Shown here piece by piece: positions 36,801-47,062 of a stretch of 64,000 nucleotides of DNA. The DNA lies in NCBI RefSeq assembly GCF_032854445.1, contig NC_088303.1, positions 34,575,265-34,639,264 of the forward strand. The letters run 5' to 3'. The stretch's first letter is position 1, and every line of letters begins with the position of its first letter. The notes under the pieces were generated by a model. That model saw only the letters and a list, made by a program, of their open reading frames with translations. It was not told where the DNA came from and made no database searches. The position numbers were made by a program, and so were the translations under genes. The stretch is from Liolophura sinensis (taxonomy: Eukaryota; Mollusca; Polyplacophora; Chitonida; Chitonidae).

Positions 36801-39800
36801 AGGTCAATGGACTGTACCCACTTAATGACCCTCTGATTGGTCCAGACCAGAGGATCTGTGTCTTTGCTCTCACACTGACTTCGCCTCTGAGACAAAACCT
36901 GCAGTACAACAACAACACGGATCAGACAGATGGCACCAGACTAGGTTGACAGGTAGTTATTATCAGCTGGTCAAAGTAACAGGTATCTAGTATGTCTCAG
37001 GATTGTATGATCTGGAATATTTCCCCTTGGCTGACAGACGGTTCCATTATTAGTCATCAAGAGATCAAATGATGCTAATAATGAATCATGTCAAACTGAC
37101 ATTCTCACATTAGGAGATTCAAACATCAAAAAAAAAAAAAAAAAAATGAAAACACGTACAATGCCTTTTGCTGCACTTCCTCTACACCAAAAGGATTGAT
37201 TGGTTTTACCTATGCCTTAAATCATTCGATCAATTTTTAATGGTTTGAATCATTTTATTAAGTAGAAGTTTGACCTCTCATTATAATACTTATCTATTTT
37301 GATCATTTCTCAATCCATTACCACATCTGATACATGTATATAGAGGATCTCTAACAAGTGACCCTGTAGTATCAAATTTATTAAATGAGAGTTCAAACTT
37401 TTGTTTGTTTCTCGCCAGAGAAAGTTTATGACTCAAGTTTAATAAATTTAATACTACAGGGTCACGAGTTTGGAGATTCTGTTCCTTAAATACATGGAAA
37501 ATCAAAAAAAAAGTATAAAATTATGCCTCAAATCAGCGAGAATATTTTGTCTTTTTCTCTGCTTGCACAAGCGCGTGCAGCAGTGCGGAGGAATTTAAAT
37601 ATGTGACCCCAGTCATTCGTCCTCAGACCAAAGCACAACATTCATACGCAAGATCAAATATACAACACACAAAAGAGTTCAACGCAGAACAGCTTTACTC
37701 TCACCAGCTTTGATAGGATTTCTAAATTATCATCTACATCCATTAAAACACAACAGCAAGCAATTGTTTTTAAACAGTTTCTGAACATGTCGGTCAAGGA
37801 AAGACTCTGACAAGTCACGGGACAAGCAGTAAGGAGTGTAACACATGCATGTGTGTGAGAGCACAGTTGAAATTTTGATGCGCTTCCAGGACATTTCCAA
37901 GGCATGTATGACTACTGTCTGCATTTCTTTGGACAACTGTGAGGATGACTTTTACAACGGTATTCAGCGGATGGACATTTGTCATTTTTATTGTGGGTAT
38001 GGATGTTGAGAACTCCGCCAGAGACTGGCCCCCCGACATTGGTGCAATTGATTTCCATCTTCGACGTACTGTGTTAGATGCAAAATTTTGACCAGTGTTA
38101 CTTGTGGTTAATTCGGCGACTGAAGTAAGCAAATGAAGGTGGGAGGAACCAGACAACAGAGCTGAGAATGTCAGATATTTCACGGTGCTGGCTTTCTGAA
38201 ATTAGGTGTAGTAGACACATTAGTATAGTAGACAATTTCCTGTACGTTGTACTGTATCTGCAGTGGCTGCATGTGGTGCTGTTGGTGTTGTTGCTGGAGC
38301 ATTTTTACATAATCGGCGTGGTGAAGGTTCAGCTATATAATCAGATATACTCCTACTTGTACATATACTTCGCCAATATTTAGTATACTCCCTTCTCCAC
38401 CATTGTCTATGGAAATGAAATCTCTGGCTTTCAATCGTTCTGCCATGATTCTGTCCCAGAAATGCAGACGACAAAATCACAATTAAAAAAAGTAGTCTGG
38501 TCCGTGTGTACATTTTGATAAGCTGATTTTTATGAATGAACTTTAGTGAGCCAATCAAGTACATGTACATGTAGCCCTCTCAACACTGACGAAAGTGAGA
38601 TACGATATTTATCCCACCACCTTGATCCCATGTCCTGGGTCACATTTATGGAATAAATAAAGATACTTTGTATATATTTGAAATAACGATAACTTAGTAC
38701 TTCACAAACTTTTTCTGTTTAGTAATTTAACTCCGTATGGCATTAGTTTCAAAGCAAATATTTCTGGAATAATTCCCAACTTTTAATCTCACCTCTTTGT
38801 CGAAGCCCACCCTCCGTAACAGCTCCACTCCATTCAGAATACTGGCCTGGTGAAACTTCCTGTGGATGGCCAGGTATTTCTCCAGGTCTTTACGCGTTAT
38901 GATGTTGAGCAGTCGTCCGTCCACCAGCTGCACCTCGAAGACAGTCATGTATTGTTTGAGGCCGAGGTCAGGTAACCAGCGGTGAGCCACCCAGGTGTGG
39001 TCCACCAGTGACATTTTAGGGCACTTCCTGTTCAACACATTAACATACCTACATGGTTATAGAAGACAGGGCATATCATTATATGCAAACAGTATTATCA
39101 TTATTAATGACTGATTACACTTTTACACTGATTACACCAGTTGAACCTGACACCACTATGTGGTTAAGATATAGGAGTGAAAAACAGACAATGTATAGGG
39201 TCATAGTTGTGTGATAATTAGAAAATTGATATTCAACATGTTCGGAGACAGGTGCAAATTCCTCAATACAGAATTCTGCGACTTATGCCCTTTGCTAAGT
39301 GAATAACAAATCTGAGTACTTTTGAAATCAAACTTCCTACTGTACATGTGCGATATGAAAACTGCAATGTATTCCTGTTTCTCAGGTACATGCTTTACTT
39401 CACAGAATGGCTATATTATGTAGGACGTATAAAATACAATATATCACCAATGCACATGCATGACTGTAACTCTGAGTTCCTGAAATTAGACCATATGTCC
39501 AAATAATGTCCATGTTTGTGTACATGTACTTACACACTGCTAGGGTCCCTGTGTTCCTCTATTGCCAGCCGTAACTTGCGTCTGTGTAAGATGTTTGTGA
39601 TTCCCAGGGCAGACCCTAGCTCTGCGTCACTGAGATCTAACAATACCTGGACAAACAAGCATTCAAAGAGTTTGAACAGTGTGTTGGCAGGTGTCAACAA
39701 CTGGTAGGAAGAAAGGCTTTACCAAAGAATGAATCTTTCTTCATGTTGTTGGGGGGCATAAATATTAAACTGAAAAAATGTCTAATAACTCAGCAATATT

Positions 39801-42800
39801 TCCTGTTGAAGACATATCCCTGAGATTGAAAAACCTCAAGATCGGACAAAATAAATCAGTGAAGTTTCAATTTATTTTTATTTCATTTTTGGATGCTTTA
39901 AGTGTTGGTTCACAAATAAAACAAAATTAAGTTGCCAAACAGACAAGAAATTTGGTCCATTTCAAGCCCTATGATTTCGTGGTGATTTTGATTTGCCGAT
40001 TACAACATTTTTCTTTCTCCACAGGAATGTTTTAAAACTATCAAAACTATTTATCACATATATTTAGAGGAAGTTAAAACAGTACCTTGCCACTCTTGAC
40101 ATTTTCAGCACAGAGTTTTCCATATAAAGGCATGCTGAGAACAATCTCCAGCCATGCTAGCACCTGATTGGCTTTCCAGGAGGACATATGAGTGTCTTTA
40201 GATTGGTCAATTATCTGCAGTTTTTCCTGGTAATTATGAGCACTCAGTAAACTGACCCTTAGACTAGAGCCGTCATGTTCTGAAAACAGGAGAAAAGTGA
40301 ATGCAAAATTAGTTTTCTTCTCAGGAAAACTCATCATCCTAAAACTCATCAAGCTCATATAATAACTCAGTTTCATCATCTCAGTGATTTTTTTTTTCTT
40401 TTGGTTTACAGTTCAGGTTCTTGTTCAGGGGGCGAAAAGGTACGAATATAGCACACTCTTTAATGGCAACCCAGTATAATATGAATTTTATATGTTAATC
40501 CATATTGCCCCCTACAACACTGACAAATCACATCTCCTTCCAAATAGGCTATATAAAACCATAATTTCTCCTTTTAAGTAACTGTGTTAAGCCACAACCT
40601 GCTACTCCACAGAGATTCTTCTTAAGAACAACTGTACTCGTAAAAATTTTAAAATTCAAGATTTAGGTTAAGATTTTTACATTACATAACTTAGATTTGG
40701 TAGCAAGAGGTCATCTCTAGGAGACACATGAATGCAAAACTTCAGCTCAATAAATAAAGTACTGAAATCATGAATTTGGTAATTTAAGGTAATTAATATT
40801 CACATAGAGCATCAGGGATGGAACACATTCCTTATGTCATAGTGCTTTCCGGGCATATAAAACTTCAGCTCAATACATGCTGTACCTTTTGAGTCGCTAC
40901 GTATGCCTAACATTTTGTTTAACTTTGATTCTAATACACAATACAATGAGTCAGGAATTCAGTAATTTATAGTATTTAATATGTCCAGATTGAATTAATG
41001 ATGGAATATCCCCCTCGTGTTATTGAAGCTCTACATGTTTTTAACCTTGAGCTCAATACCTGCAGTACTTTTTTAAGACACCACCCTTAACAGTTTGTTT
41101 AACACGGCTGTACCTGTTACTGGGCGCCCATGCTCAGGGCATGACATAAGCATGTATTGATCTCACACCCTAACATATAGTAACTCACCCTCCAAATCCA
41201 AATTTGTAGGAACGGCAATAGAACGTCGAGTGCGACCAATACTGAAAACTTTGGACAATGAGCCAAAACTCCTCCGCTTCTTCCTCTTGGATTCCCCGCT
41301 ATGGTCTAAGTGGTCCTCCTGGTTGGTGGTGCCGCTGTTGTTTGCGCTGTAATTCAGGAGGCTCAAGAAAGGGGTTACCGTCGTGCTCTTGTCTTCTATA
41401 GGAGTGCTCGTGGGAACTGAAATGGGAAACATCTGATTTCAAGGAAAGCCTTAAGTGACAAACCCAGAAAAAGGCCAAGAATCGTACTTGTACATAAAAG
41501 CAACATTAAAAATACTTTTTAAGGAAAGACTGTAACACAGCTATTCATTTTTGCTGATAAGCTGAGCTACTAATGGTAGCTAGTAATAGGCTCCCATTTA
41601 TGAATGGCATAAATTATGTAACAGAAATGAAATGTTTCTTTAGGTGCTATGAATGGCATTGTTGTAGTAGAGTTACTGTTTTTCTGGCTCTTGATCCTGA
41701 GGTGTATTTTTGAAATGCTATGTTGTACCTTATGTCAGCACATATAGCTTATTTTCTTGCTGTGCATAAATGAAGTTCTATAACTTAATGGCATAAAAAT
41801 GTGACATCTATTGTAAAAATTATGGATGTAAATCCACCTTAAATCAAGACACAAATAGTTTGATGAGAGTGAGATCAGATAGAGTGATACAACTGCTTAC
41901 TGTCAAAGTTGTCCTCCTTGGACTTGTATGAGGCAGAAGGAGGTGGGGTTTCGTAAGGTGGGAGGTCCTCACTCGGTGTGGTTGCCGTGTTACCACTTGA
42001 AGGGGAGGGCATCATCTCTGGGGTGAAACTGTTTTTCAGACTATGATTGGACGCTTCATCTCTAGCCTGCAAAATATAATATATATATGTGTGTGTATAT
42101 AAATATATATATGTGTGTATATATACAATTGTCGTACGTTCCAGACGGCAAAGCCTGTACCTCTGTTCAAAACTACTTTCTTATCCAATAAGGTATGATT
42201 TTCGTGAGCAAGGTGTATTTGTAAATGAGTAATTTACAACTGATTATTATTATTTTTTGCCCAAACTTTGTCTTTAACAGCTGAGGAAGATATACTATGT
42301 AAGCCTGTGTTCATATCTGTTCTTAAATGTTACATTTTGTGTAGATATTTGTCTTCACATTAAGACTATCAGGCTAACATCACAATGTTCAAACCATAAC
42401 AGTGGTTATTTCTCTTGATCCGTCAAACCATAACAGTGGTTATTTCCCTTGATCTGCAGGGCTTGTATTATCATTTAATGATCTCCCCTTACACATGCTG
42501 ACAAACACAAAGAGCAATGGTTTGCAATGATAGCACTGAGCTAAGTGTCAATAAAACAGACAAATTTGAGCCAAACTCAACCTACATCTTTTGAAACTGT
42601 GAACATAAAAGTCAACTTTTATTGGGTTCTGTCTGGTACATTCTGCCATGATGAACTGGCAAACTAAGGAATTTAGGTTCAACTTATGTTGTTTTTTCCT
42701 CATTTTTATCATTGACGGTCAAATGATTAACCAACACATATCTATTTCAGACAATAAGTATGCTAAATTCATAATGCTGCAGGTGGAGAAGACAACCCAT

Positions 42801-45800
42801 TATAACCGTGACCCTAATTTTTTAACCTTGACCCCAACCTAATTCTTAAACAACCTTGACCCTTTGACAAAGCTGACCTCAGAGAGTTGCTCCTCAAGGG
42901 ACTTGATATGTTCAACCTTCATGTCCAGCTGAGACCTCAGAATAACCGACCTCTCGGCTGCTTCTCGGGCTCGCTTGATAATCTCCCATTTCTCACGCTC
43001 GGACTCTTCTTTCTCTCCTGCCAGCTAAATAAGGTAGTCACAAAAAGAAAAATATTACAAGGCAGTCACAAAAGCGAAAACAAAAACAGTAGAAGCAGGC
43101 TTCAACATTTCAAACTTTAAGTCTGCAGGTTACTTTGGTTTTCAGCACCTACTAAATGGCACAAGACAATGAATTTGCAATAAAATAAATATAAACATTT
43201 ATATGTAAATGAAAAAGTCTCTGCTGCAGGTGTACTTTGACCTTTTAAACTATATGTGGCTACATTGTACAAAAGTTTACATGGGCAAATGTCAATATAT
43301 CTTGTCTATTTTCAGACTTCATAACACAGAAAAACAGTGAAACCTGTGAAAAGCGACCAATAAAAATTGTCACTTCTGACAGGTGACCGGTTTATTGGGA
43401 TCACGTGTACAGGCCTAAAGTGCATCTGCAGCCGGTATAACTTTATTTAACACGTGCCGGTATTTCAACCACAAATATGAATACACAGTCACCTTTTTCA
43501 TTCACTTTTCATAGCGGCCGATTGATCAATTTTTTGGATTTAACGAAAGAAACTTTATTGGCAAGTGACATCTCGATCCTGCACAACTTTGCTGGTCTTT
43601 CACTCATATGTTCTGAAGGGGTCACAGTTATGTCATGCTGTATTTTTAAAGTTGCTTTTATGTACAAGTACGATTTTTTTGGCTTTTTTCTGGGTTTGTT
43701 ACTTAAAAAAGACAGCATAAACAAACCCTTATAAGCAAAAGAGTGCTGTAACCCAGGGACTTTAAGCCACTGCTTGCGAGATTAATGTTGGTTTTGTTGG
43801 ATGAAGGCGGCCCTGGCTGGACACGTGCTGCACGGGCGCACAGACGAGTTCCACAGAGACAACATGCAGCACAGCGTCAGTTTTCACAGGTCTGATTAGT
43901 GCTGTGCGTACAAAACAGGGTTTCTAGACTCGGCTGGTGTTCAAAGTTGACCGGTTTCTATATATCGAGGTTGGGTTGTATGTATTTTAAATGGAGGAAA
44001 TAGTGGACCGCGTATAGCGGTTGATGGGGTTCTGATATATCAAGGGTCTGGTTTTCACAAGTTTCACTGTACACAGTTTTATGAAAGTGCCACACATTTG
44101 AGGAGTTTCACAAACTGAAAGTTAACAGTCTTGTTGGTGTGTTGGGGAAACCAGACAGAGCTATGTGTAAATCACCACCCACTGTTAGGTACATGACAAG
44201 GTGCTTAACCCTGAGAGCGATTGACCTGATTGTAACAGATGCAGGGCACAAAACCAAAGTTTGGATTGTTACTTAAGCCTCAGCACAACAACCACGTCAT
44301 ATCACTAAAGGCAATGAAACGACCGTGTTGTTTCTGATTCCAATTAGGTAACGTTCTCTCACCTGTTTTATACTCTCGTCACTCTCCTTCATTCTCTGCT
44401 CGTAGTTGCGTATGAAGTCCCGTAACTCTGCCTCCTTATCCTCAAGCGTCCCATACAGCTGCTTCATCTGGTTCAGCAGGTCCAGCTTTTCTGCCTTCAG
44501 ACGTTTACGGTCACCCTTCATAGCTACACAGTTAACAGACACACCAAAGGTTATCACAACTGCTTTAGAAATTCGCCAAAAAGGATGTCTCTAGAGGCGA
44601 ATAAATGTCATGAAATATCACTTTAAGTACTAAATCTTGTAATTATTGCAGAAATACATTTGCCACTGATCAATCTGTTACATCAGGTGATTGAGAATGG
44701 ACAACTTTTCTCCAGATAATGCAATGGGTGCATGGCCTCCACACAACCTGAACAATCACTCGACAGGTATACCACCTCTTAGTCATTTGAAAATACATGT
44801 GTCGCTTCCGCCCCCACCCCCGCTGCCCGAAAAAAACTTGCATAGCACTGTTTGTTTGCAGTGTTTTTAATGGGTCTGTTGGGTAGCCTTCAGCTACAGT
44901 ATATATGTTTTTCCATAGCAGCAACCACAGATGAGTTTAGTACAAACTGGTAGCCTCGAAGGCGTACACACGCATCTTGCTTGGAGGCTTAACAAGCCAG
45001 TGTTTATCAGGTATCAGCGTAAAGATTGAAGAACCCAAAGGGCAACTCGTGAAATCATACCGATCATCTATTATTAAGTGAGAATCGTAATTACATGTAA
45101 CTTACAGTATACCTCATCACAACCCCTGCCTCACCTTGCAGAGCGCCTTTAGCGCGGTTCAACTCCTGCCTTGTCTGTATCAATTCCAGCTTCAGCTCCC
45201 CGTAACAAGGCACCTGGTTGGACTGTCGTGGAGTCTTGACCTGGGAACCTTCCGCATCCCTTGTCATGTTCTGAATCACTGCCTGTAGCCGGCTGTTCTC
45301 CTCCCGTAACTGGATCAGCTCATTCTCTTCGTCGTTCGACTTCAACTTTGGGGGAGCTACAGCATCATTATTATCAACTCATTAGATACCGTTGGTGGAG
45401 TTATCTCCCCTTTTCACTGTCCACACCTGGATCAGTTCATTCTCTTTGCAAACCGATTTCAACTTTGGGGGGAGCTTCAGCTTTACTATTTATTAACTCA
45501 TCAAGCAGTGTTGATTTTGAGTTATCTCCCCTCTTAACTGTCCATAATTGGATCAGTTCATTCTGAATCATTCAACTTACAGCAATTACAGCATTATTAT
45601 CACTACTTCAACCATTAAGGCTGGTTTCAGGTTATCTCCACTCTTAACTAAAATAAGATCACAGATGGTTTAATTTGTACCCGAGCCCCTCACCAAATGC
45701 AAGACTGACTGTTATCAAATGCTGCACTCAAGACTATTTCATAGGTAGAGGGAACTGGAGTTCCAGAGAAAACCACTGAACTTTGGCAAGTCACTCCAGA

Positions 45801-46777
45801 TTTTTCCCACGAGAGACCCACACAATTTCACTCACAGGGCAAGCTTTATGTGCATTCCATGTATATGGTAGGTAAACCTATCTCCAATGCAAAAAAAAAA
45901 AAGTAAATGACCCCACAAGATGTGTTGACACTTTATTGCCAACAAGGTCCTGCTACAAACAAAATCAGGTGAAACTTGAAAGCTTAAAGTCGGTGACTGG
46001 GATTGAACCATGTGTCTCCCTGCTCTTTATACATTATCATCTCAATCAGGAGCACCAGACTCCAACTCTTTCAACCTCAACCTAGGTCTGATCATACAAG
46101 CTACTACTCAATTGTCATTTGGAAGAACTCCATTATGGCTAAAATAAAATACTGAACCCCAAATTCCACTACTGATGTTTTAAGCTGCTTTAAACACTTT
46201 TGAAATCACTGCTTTTTCGCACTTGTTTTTATTTGTTATCTAGACTTTGGGAAAACTACACGTATCCATATTTTACATGTTTTTCTTCCCAATTTTATCT
46301 GCGCATGCTAAAGCCAGTTTGTAAGAAATCCTCCCACTTTCACAGTCCCACCCCCCCACACACCAACATAAATAACAAAACCCATTCCACAACACTCACG
46401 ATCTTTGTCTGGGAGTGGCGGTGTTGTGTTCGCTATGACATTGTTCCCTCCCCCTGGTGGTCCGTTCGTGACTGCTCCGGGTCCTAGCTCTGACAGACGT
46501 TTATTCGTGTCGGCTAACTCCGCCCTCAATGCATTCACTTCCTGATTTGCTGCATATATGGAGCCATCAATGCGTGCTGCTAGTTGCTTATTGTCCTCTA
46601 CCATTTTACGAAATTTCGACTGAGCATCGAGAAGGAGACGTCGAATGAGGACCATGGAGGACTTTAGGGTCTCCTGCTCCTGGGGGGAGAGCTCTGTATC
46701 CAGGGTGAGATCGGCATGCTTGGGAGTGAAGATGTACTGCACGATCTGGTCATTAAGACAATCCAGGGACTGGATTG
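33815..46777 (-). CDS. KAZN: Kazrin (coiled-coil, three-SAM-domain liprin-like protein), 5' end missing
   Basis: Thirteen exons in minus-strand order: 46400-46777, 45135-45356, 44363-44523, 42878-43024, 41901-42066, 41189-41416, 40086-40279, 39534-39646, 38793-39027, 36797-36898, 36049-36215, 34513-34639, 33815-33982 (stop TAG). All are GT-AG with agreeing phases; 802 residues are visible. Residues 1-125 contain MVEDNKQLAARIDGSIYAA, matching the human kazrin N-terminus. Residues 201-303 are coiled coil with LRDFIRNYEQ and SEREKWEIIKRAREAA. KRKKRRSFGSLSKVF near 405-420 is the basic linker also present in human kazrin. SAM1 is at about 467-533 (WKANQVLAWLEIVLSMPLY, NVKSGK, LHRRKLRLAIEEHRD), SAM2 at about 545-612 (LVDGRLLN, RKDLEKYL, KFHQASIL), and SAM3 at about 632-700 (WTNQRVIKWVQSIDL, LEPSFNADVMATALGIP). 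Kazrin is a cytoplasmic junction, cytoskeleton and endosome adaptor in vertebrates. The first visible exon starts mid-codon (phase 1), so at least one exon lies further right; the protein extends at least 65 residues upstream of the recalled human start. Confidence 0.95.
34205..34275 (-). repeat. SINE tail fragment
   Basis: CCTTAATTGATTCCTGTTTT, ACGCCATACTCAAGGATATT, TCACTTATATGATGGTGGCA. It is a short diverged piece of the same SINE in the last kazrin intron. Confidence 0.75.
34698..34972 (-). repeat. full-length tRNA-headed SINE in kazrin intron
   Basis: On the minus strand: GGGGCCCTCTGTGGCTTAGT (A-box region), AAGTTCAAGTCCAGCTCAGG (B-box region), GAAGGTCTTCCAGCATCCTG, TATAAGTGAAATATTCTTGA and an AATAAATAAATAAAAT tail. 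It is slightly more diverged than the copy at 29701. It lies 59 bp upstream of the acceptor of the 34513-34639 exon. Confidence 0.93.
35015..35075 (-). repeat. SINE tail stub
   Basis: TTTTATTTATTTATTTGATT, GGTGTTTTACGCTGTAC, then CCGTAGGCTGCTGAGAGGAC, which fits a copy with an internal deletion of most of its body. It lies 43 bp from the preceding full copy. Confidence 0.8.
35262..35360 (-). repeat. strongly diverged SINE tail
   Basis: TTGACTGGTGATAGGCCGAG, CCTAAAAATATTTCACCTAT, ACAACAGCAATCAAGTTTAT keeps the order of the SINE tail with many substitutions. Confidence 0.55.
35538..35605 (-). repeat. diverged SINE tail leading into the 19-bp array
   Basis: TTGGTTTTAACACAATACTC, CAGAATTTTTTCACTTACAC, ATGATGGCGATCATGTTTAA aligns in order with the SINE tail. 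It runs straight into the first repeat unit, where the SINE has GAGGAAACCGGGCAGAGCCC. Confidence 0.7.
35606..35905 (-). repeat. 19-bp tandem array (GAGGAAACCAGAGAGCCCA)
   Basis: About 16 units of GAGGAAACCAGAGAGCCCA with C/T and G/A variants; later units are more irregular. The unit matches the internal SINE segment GAGGAAACCGGGCAGAGCCC. It lies in the kazrin intron between 34640 and 36048, 144 bp from the nearest exon. Confidence 0.92.
37344..37479. repeat. imperfect inverted repeat (hairpin), arms about 57 bp
   Basis: The left arm (about 37344-37402) carries GTGACCCTGTAGTATCAAAT, TTATTAAA; the right arm (about 37421-37479) carries TTTAATAAATTTAATACTAC, AGGGTCAC. The inner 28 bp match almost perfectly and the outer parts (GATCTCTAAC / GTTTGGAGATTC) less well; the loop is about 18 nt. 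It could be a small MITE-like or foldback element. Confidence 0.85.
38229..38519 (-). other. doubtful nested frame with signal-peptide-like start, 96 codons
   Basis: From the ATG at 38519 the frame reads MYTRTRLLFLIVILSSAFLG, a textbook signal peptide, then a basic Trp/Arg-rich stretch (FHRQWWRREYTKYWR) and a Thr/Pro/Ala-rich end. The stop is at 38229-38231. It lies wholly within a kazrin intron on the same strand. There is no homology, no clear promoter and no certain splice partner. It may be chance. Confidence 0.2.
42072..42126. repeat. (TA)/(TG) microsatellite beside a kazrin exon
   Basis: Interrupted TA and TG runs start 6 bp upstream (minus-strand sense) of the acceptor of the 41901-42066 exon. 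The usual polypyrimidine tract is therefore replaced by TA/CA repeats. Confidence 0.8.
42390..42457 (+). repeat. 34-bp tandem duplication
   Basis: CAAACCATAACAGTGGTTAT, TTCTCTTGATCCGT is followed at once by the same 34 bp with three changes. It lies in a kazrin intron. Confidence 0.9.
45309..45655 (-). repeat. three tandem units (117-121 bp) covering the 5' end of a kazrin exon
   Basis: Unit starts at 45311, 45428 and 45549 all carry TGGATCAG-TCATTCTCTTC, TTCAACTTTGGGGG-AGCT and GTTATCTCC-CTTTTCACTGT. The left unit holds the real exon (acceptor at 45357-45358). The middle unit keeps an acceptor-like GAAG and 48 bp of exon-like sequence, but one extra C shifts the frame to TGA. The right unit is decayed. 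Confidence 0.9.
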
Positions 46778-46934
46778 CTGCAAAAACATAAAACACACAG
46801 AGCAGGGGTTAGACTTACAGTATCTGAACAAATTGTTCACCTAAAAAATAGCATAATTTTGTTTATTTTATTGTTGCTGTACTCAGCAGTGTCAAATAAG
46901 AAAAGAACTTGGCTGTGTGCACTCATAACTTTTT

Positions 46935-47062
46935 GGAGGTGCACTGGCTACCCATTAGCATTTTTCGTTACTTCCTGTCACCAAGGCCCCACAAACAGTG
47001 TAAATGGTCGAATATACAAAATTTGTGTCCAAGGCCAGGTTTTAACCCACACCTCATGAGAA
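46935..47062 (-). repeat. second tRNA-like SINE family, copy 2
   Basis: The minus strand reads GAGGTGTGGGTTAAAACCTG, GCCTTGGACACAAATTTTGT, GGGGCCTTGGTGACAGGAAG. This parallels the copy at 2212-2400 (GAGGTGTGGGTTGAAATCCG, GGCTTGGACAGGGAATTTGT). It is upstream of the first visible kazrin exon. Confidence 0.55.

Larger units (their letters stand above)
36899..38792 (-). other. kazrin intron between SAM2 and SAM3 exons
   Basis: 1.9-kb intron. It contains a poly(A) run near 37129, the hairpin at 37344-37479, and two doubtful reading frames on the kazrin strand at 37654-38520, one with a signal-peptide-like start. Confidence 0.6.

Noticed and set aside
37815..38183. 122-codon minus-strand frame in the kazrin intron
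   Set aside because: It is a different frame from the cysteine-rich reading, with no signal peptide, domain or splice support; not called as a gene.
46200..46487. 95-codon plus-strand frame
   Set aside because: It is antisense to the first visible kazrin exon and its intron.
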